A DNA stretch of 64,000 nt from Phycisphaerales bacterium. Its GTDB lineage: Bacteria > Planctomycetota > Phycisphaerae > Phycisphaerales > UBA1924. Positions 59,997-64,000 of this stretch are shown here, piece by piece. The position numbers were made by a program, and so were the translations under genes. Below the pieces are notes generated by a model. The model saw nothing but the letters and a program-made list of their open reading frames with translations. It did no database searches and was not told the DNA's origin. Every line of letters begins with the position of its first letter. Position 1 is the first letter of the stretch. Location of the stretch: contig JADLGW010000003.1 in the NCBI GenBank assembly GCA_020849105.1, forward strand, positions 1 to 64,000, given 5' to 3'.

Positions 59997-60812
59997 GTGG
60001 CCCGCAGCGTCGAGCACCGTCCCTACCCGCCGCCGGGCCGCCGATGGGCAGTGGCGATGAACTGGCACGACCTGCTGTTCATGCACTGGCCCATACCTGT
60101 AGATGCGCTGCGGCCGCATGTCCCGTCGCTGTTGTCGATTGACACGTTTCCTGTTCCCGGCGGGACCTGTGCGGGGGCGCGGGCGGCCTGGCTCGGGGTC
60201 GTGCCGTTCCGCATGACGGGCGTTCGGCATTGTTTGCTCCCGGCGCTGCCGGCGCTCGGGGCATTTCCGGAAATCAACGTCCGGACATATGTCACCGGGC
60301 CCGGGGACGCGAGCACGGGTGGGGGGCCGAAGCCGGGGGTGTGGTTCTTCAGCCTTGATGTCCCGAGCGCGATCGCGGCGGGCCTTGCGCGGGCGGTGTA
60401 TCACCTCAACTATCTGCTGGCGGACATCCGGTGCGACGTGCAGGAGAACCACGCCGGCGTTCTCGTGAACTACGAATCGAAACGCACGGACGTGCGAGGC
60501 GGGGCGGCGGAGTACCGAGCCCGGTTCTCGCCCGACGGCCTGGAGTTCCGCGCCGAGCGGGGTTCACTGGAGTCCTTCCTGACGGACCGGTATTGCCTGT
60601 ACTCGGCCGATCGGTACGGGCGGGTGTTCCGGGCGGAGATCGACCACGCGCCGTGGCCGCTGCAACCGGCCGCGTGCCGCGTGCGCGAGAACACGATGGC
60701 CGCCCCGCTCGGGATCGATCTTGCCGGAGTCGAGCGCCGCACGGGCCCGCCGCTGCTGCACTTTGCCCGTTTTCTCAGGGTTCGGGCGTGGATGCCGCGG
60801 CGGATGGTCTGA
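59997..60812 (+). CDS. DUF2071 (YqjF-like) protein
   Basis: A 271-aa soluble protein with the DUF2071 pattern: MNWHDLLFMHWPIPVDALRPHVP, AWLGVVPFRMTGVR, FPEINVRTYVTG (P-E-x-N-V-R-T-Y), GVWFFSLDVPS, LPYYxA-like region as AVYHLNYLLADI, and SLESFLTDRYCLYS. The family is widespread and of unknown function. GTG 59997 is the frame start used; ATG 60057 is possible. Divergent from the gld cluster, 56 bp apart. Confidence 0.8.
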   Translation: MARSVEHRPYPPPGRRWAVAMNWHDLLFMHWPIPVDALRPHVPSLLSIDTFPVPGGTCAGARAAWLGVVPFRMTGVRHCLLPALPALGAFPEINVRTYVTGPGDASTGGGPKPGVWFFSLDVPSAIAAGLARAVYHLNYLLADIRCDVQENHAGVLVNYESKRTDVRGGAAEYRARFSPDGLEFRAERGSLESFLTDRYCLYSADRYGRVFRAEIDHAPWPLQPAACRVRENTMAAPLGIDLAGVERRTGPPLLHFARFLRVRAWMPRRMV

Positions 60813-60865
60813 CACGGCATCCCCGGCGGCGGCGACCCGTATAAGGAGAGTCCGTGGAGGCCCCC

Positions 60866-62239
60866 ATGTCCGCACGTCTTCTGCCGGTGGTGATTTGCAT
60901 ACTGGCGTGCCTCTGCCCGGCCGCCGCTGCGCAGCCGTCGATCTTCCAGAACGCGACCCTTGACGATGCCCTGGCGGAGGCGGCCCGCTCGCACCGGCTG
61001 TTGATCGTATTCCCGTCCACCGGCCGTGGCACCTGGAACACCATGGCGGACACGACCTGGATGAGCCCGACGCTCCGCGAGTGGCTGCTCTGGCACGGCG
61101 ACGCGCTGCGCATCGACTCGTCGGACGAACGCCCCGAGTTCGAGCGTGTCCGGCACGACTGCATCCGGTTCAGCGGACGGGACCCATCGGAGGAGCCGAT
61201 GGTGCTCGTGTACCGCAACGGCGTGCTGGATCGCACAATCCCGGACGCGGTCTTCGGCGTGTCGTCCCTCACGGGCTACCCGACGACGCTGCAGGTGCTG
61301 TACGGGCTGGACTTCTACATGGACAAACTGATGGCAACAGATCCCGGCTGGCGGGCGGAGCATGACCTCCAGAATCCGATGCCGCCGCCACCGCCGCCGG
61401 AGCCCCCGATGTGGGAGACACCGGACGAGAACGGTCCGGCGTTTACTCCGGGTGATAGCGATGCCCTGCGCGTGCTGGATGACGCCCGCGAGCAGGTCAA
61501 GTTTGGGTCGCTGTACGACGCGACGGCCGCGTATTCCTGGCTGTGGGAGGAATCGAGCCGCGACCCGGCGCTCGCGCCCGTGCGCACGCTGATGGCGCGG
61601 GAGGACATCCCCGACCTCGTGCACCGGCGCGACGGTGCGCGGAAGCGCTTCAGCGCCCTGCGGGATCGCCTGCGCGAGCGCGAGCCGTGGTGGTCGTACA
61701 TCGATCTGTATGACTGGATGGTGCTCTCCCAGGCCCTGGACGACAACGCCTCGGTCATCCGGTACTTCGAGATGTTCCTGAATGACCCGCAGGAGGCATC
61801 CATCGTCGGCCCCGCGGACAAGGCCGCGTACGCGCTGCTCACGGGCACCGGCGGGCCGGGGAACATCGTGGCGCCGAGCCGCGCCCTCGAGTGGCTGCGG
61901 TCCCAGGCGCCGCTTCTCTCTGCGGCCGCGCCGCGCGGCGTGTCCGCGGAGCAGTGGGAGAACATCCAGGCGCTGCGGCGGCGGCTGATCCTGGACACCG
62001 CCTGCTGCGCCTACGCGGAGGCCCTGGAGTCCGGCAAGCAGGGCCCGGCACGCGAAATCGCGGCCGCGGTCATCGCGATCCTCGACACCGGGCGGACGCG
62101 GGTGGCCCTGGTGGCGTGCGCGCTGGCCGCCGGGAAGCCGGACGCCGCCCGGGATACGGCCCTGCTATCGGAGGCGGCGGCGCGCGGCGAAGACCGCCCG
62201 GCGCTCCGCGTGAGGGTGGGGGCGGCGAAGAAGGAGTAG
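60866..62239 (+). CDS. Secreted thioredoxin-fold-like protein without CxxC
   Basis: A 457-aa exported protein: signal peptide LPVVICILACLCPAAAAQ. Residues ~25-125 look like a thioredoxin fold (AARSHRLLIVFPSTGRGTWNTMAD, FSGRDPSEEPMVLVYRNGVLD), with T-G-R-G where CxxC would be. The rest is helical with a Pro-rich linker (PMPPPPPPEPP). Two starts are possible: ATG 60866 with GGAGG 5 nt upstream, or GTG 60854 with AAGGAG 5 nt upstream. Function unknown; it could bind a partner rather than act in redox. Confidence 0.65.
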   Translation: MSARLLPVVICILACLCPAAAAQPSIFQNATLDDALAEAARSHRLLIVFPSTGRGTWNTMADTTWMSPTLREWLLWHGDALRIDSSDERPEFERVRHDCIRFSGRDPSEEPMVLVYRNGVLDRTIPDAVFGVSSLTGYPTTLQVLYGLDFYMDKLMATDPGWRAEHDLQNPMPPPPPPEPPMWETPDENGPAFTPGDSDALRVLDDAREQVKFGSLYDATAAYSWLWEESSRDPALAPVRTLMAREDIPDLVHRRDGARKRFSALRDRLREREPWWSYIDLYDWMVLSQALDDNASVIRYFEMFLNDPQEASIVGPADKAAYALLTGTGGPGNIVAPSRALEWLRSQAPLLSAAAPRGVSAEQWENIQALRRRLILDTACCAYAEALESGKQGPAREIAAAVIAILDTGRTRVALVACALAAGKPDAARDTALLSEAAARGEDRPALRVRVGAAKKE

Positions 62240-62244
62240 GTTCA

Positions 62245-62278
62245 TGCCACCGACCGTGGCCTTGCACGGTCGGTGGCA
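62245..62278. repeat. GTGCCAC-class perfect 14-bp hairpin between convergent genes
   Basis: TGCCACCGACCGTG (62245-62258) and its exact complement CACGGTCGGTGGCA (62265-62278), loop GCCTTG. It begins 5 bp after the plus-strand stop and ends 2 bp before the minus-strand stop, so it may serve as a bidirectional 3'-end element. Confidence 0.9.
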
Positions 62279-62280
62279 CG

Positions 62281-64000
62281 TCACCCCCGCATCTGCCACG
62301 CGTAGAGAAGCCATTCAAGCGTCAGCAGGCCGAGCGCGGCCATCACGAACCAGTGCCAGATTTCTCGCGGGCCCTCGCCTGGTGCGGCCGCGGCGATGGT
62401 CTCCCCCGATATCTGGAGTGCATCCCGTGTCGCCAGGGATGACTCGCGGGGGCTGGCCAGGTTCACCGCAACGGGGATCGGGCTCGCGTCCCGGGCATCC
62501 GGCTGGACGCGGTACACGCCGGCCCGGTCCAGGATGCCGAGCGCGACCCGGGTATCGCCCGGCGGGACCCCGCGGTCGAAGGTGCGCGGGCCGTCGACCC
62601 GGACGCGGCGCGTACCGGGCGGGAGCGCGACCTCCGCGGGCTCGGACGTTGTGAAGGCCCCGGTGCCGCCTGAGCCTGTTTCGCGATGGGCCAGGAAATC
62701 CACCGCCTGCGCCAGGAACACCGGGAAGCCCACCGTGAGCGGCCAGTTCGAGTCTGCCAGCGCAAAGAGGACAACGAGGCGCCGGGTGCGTCCCTGCTCG
62801 ACCAGGACGATCAGTGGGCCGCTGACACCGCGCGCCAGTTCCGTCGTCCGCGTGCCCGGTGTTCCGGCCGGTGTCAGCGTGAGCGGGCGGCTGACGTACA
62901 CGGTGTCCAGGGCGACCTGCCGAAGCACCGGGTGGGATCGCTCCCAGGAGAGCACATAGGTCCCCCGTTCATCCGCGGGCGCGGCCACGCCCGCCACGCC
63001 GGGAATCCCCGCGCCGAAACTTAGCGTGGGGGCGGACGGGGCCGCACGCGGCGTGACGCGGTCCAGGATCACCAGGTCGGCGCCGCCGCCACCCGACTCG
63101 TCGAAGGTCGAACGCGAAATGACTCGGAATGAGCGGGGGTGGAGTTCCGTGATGGCGTCCGTCAGCAGCCACTCCGGCCCCTGGCCCATCGCCGGTCCGC
63201 TCTCCACGGGGTCCGGGATCACGAGCACGATGCGCGGTGCGGCCGCGGCTTCGACCACCACCGAGGCGGCGTTGTCGGCGATGAGTTGATCGGGGCGCTG
63301 GAGGCGAACGGTCACGACGCTCGCCGAGAGGGTGCGGGCCGAGAACGAGGCCGCCGCTTCGCCGAGCCCGGTCGGGGTGCGGGCCGGAACGTCCACCACG
63401 CGCCGGTCGGTCTCCCGGCCGTCGACCAGCAGCGCGACGGGCACCGCGATCGGCGCGGGACCGGCATTCACGATCCGGGCGAGCACCCGGACCAGGCCCG
63501 GATCGTCGTAGTCGCGCCGGGCCGCGATCGCCACGAGCCCCAGATTGTCGATCGCCGCCGCGTCCGCTTCCCCGGGTCCGACCCGGTCGAAGCGCAGCGT
63601 GCCCCCCGCGAGTGTCAGCGGCGCCTGGGGGTCGAAGTCGCCGTCACTGAACAGGGCCACACGGAACGGCGGCGGGTGCTCGTCCTTACCGGTTGTGCCC
63701 GCGGTGGCCATGGCCCCGGCCAGGCGCAGCGCCGCTGCGAGGTCGCCGGGCTGATCGGTGGCATCCAGTCCGCGGAGCGCCGCCCGCAGCGACCCCGCGT
63801 CGCGCGTGAACCCGGCGATGATCCGGGGTTCGGCCGCGAACGCGATGAGGCCCACCTCGGTCTGGCTGCTCCGCAGCGAGTTGTCCACCAGAACCGACGC
63901 CCGTTCCACCGCGTCCGCAAGGCGGGACACTCCATCGCTCGTCGCGGCCATCGAGGCGGACCGATCGATCAGCAGGACGACACGCGCAGGAACTGCGCTG
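62281..64000 (-). CDS. vWA-domain membrane protein (partial, N-terminus outside window)
   Basis: The last 572 codons of a gene that continues past 64000. A von Willebrand A domain is present with the MIDAS motif DRSAS (VVLLIDRSASM) at the window edge, then VGLIAFAAEPRIIAGFTRD and VALFSDGDFDP. A middle segment resembles the CARDB or glutamine amidotransferase-like domain of BatA-type planctomycete proteins (RIVLVIPDPVESGP, LLTDAITELHPRSFRVI). The C-terminus has a TM helix (WFVMAALGLLTLEWLLYAW). Bat-like proteins usually lie with MoxR ATPases; those would be upstream, outside the window. Confidence 0.8.
   Translation of the reverse strand, partial: SAVPARVVLLIDRSASMAATSDGVSRLADAVERASVLVDNSLRSSQTEVGLIAFAAEPRIIAGFTRDAGSLRAALRGLDATDQPGDLAAALRLAGAMATAGTTGKDEHPPPFRVALFSDGDFDPQAPLTLAGGTLRFDRVGPGEADAAAIDNLGLVAIAARRDYDDPGLVRVLARIVNAGPAPIAVPVALLVDGRETDRRVVDVPARTPTGLGEAAASFSARTLSASVVTVRLQRPDQLIADNAASVVVEAAAAPRIVLVIPDPVESGPAMGQGPEWLLTDAITELHPRSFRVISRSTFDESGGGGADLVILDRVTPRAAPSAPTLSFGAGIPGVAGVAAPADERGTYVLSWERSHPVLRQVALDTVYVSRPLTLTPAGTPGTRTTELARGVSGPLIVLVEQGRTRRLVVLFALADSNWPLTVGFPVFLAQAVDFLAHRETGSGGTGAFTTSEPAEVALPPGTRRVRVDGPRTFDRGVPPGDTRVALGILDRAGVYRVQPDARDASPIPVAVNLASPRESSLATRDALQISGETIAAAAPGEGPREIWHWFVMAALGLLTLEWLLYAWQMRG

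Overview
This is a GC-rich, gene-dense chromosomal segment that looks like a member of the Planctomycetota, most likely class Phycisphaerae. The inference rests on several features: two large T2SS-type prepilins with the [10 protein letters not shown]...[11 protein letters not shown](K/R)AR N-terminus typical of that group, a GldA/GldF/GldG/DUF4340 cluster, a SPINDLY-type TPR glycosyltransferase, an mraZ standing outside any dcw cluster, and many short hairpin repeats ending in GTGCCAC next to stop codons. No species can be named from sequence alone.

Layout. 1-690: 3' end of a 23S rRNA gene, a 5S rRNA gene and a strong terminator. 740-5057: an accessory island with a 4-TM SLATT/DUF4231-like protein, a decayed IS3-family element and a TIR-TM-TPR protein. 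5058-8470: a DinB-like gene between direct repeats, a lamin-tail protein, two tandem paralogous lipoproteins and an ATP-grasp protein. 8490-18825: housekeeping and envelope genes (UvrD-type helicase-nuclease, class I amidotransferase, FkbM methyltransferase, peroxiredoxin, YggS, PGRP amidase, mraZ, glycosyltransferase). 18902-27079: pgi, an SDR, uvrB with a tiny overlapping membrane-protein gene, and a flagellar unit (59-aa ORF, fliD, fliS) with a good sigma-28 -10 element. 27308-37366: membrane proteins, one frameshifted gene, a hydrolase, RseP-type site-2 protease, AsmA-like, SGNH-like and GNAT proteins, a YcgR/PilZ-like protein, holB and a HAD hydrolase. 37476-43183: an NtrC-type two-component pair and ileS, whose reading frame carries three blocks of hairpin repeats. 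43464-52635: DUF2617, a HEAT-repeat protein with a coupled membrane protein, a TraB/TIKI protein with an inserted GspG-like domain, purQ, the prepilin operon, a metallo-beta-lactamase-fold protein without zinc ligands, and coaD. 52636-53142 has no gene but ends in a plus-strand terminator. 53143-59940: SPINDLY glycosyltransferase, then DUF4340, GldG, GldF and GldA, all minus strand. 59997-64000: DUF2071, a thioredoxin-like secreted protein and a partial vWA protein cut by the window end.

Most genes are core functions (translation, DNA repair, replication, central metabolism, flagellum, envelope). The strongest unexplained signals are the hairpin-repeat family (at 3' ends of genes and inside ileS), the TIR/SLATT-like island, the TIKI-GspG fusion and the orphan terminator at 53030. 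Function statements come from recognition of motifs and family-like sequence by eye; no database search was possible.
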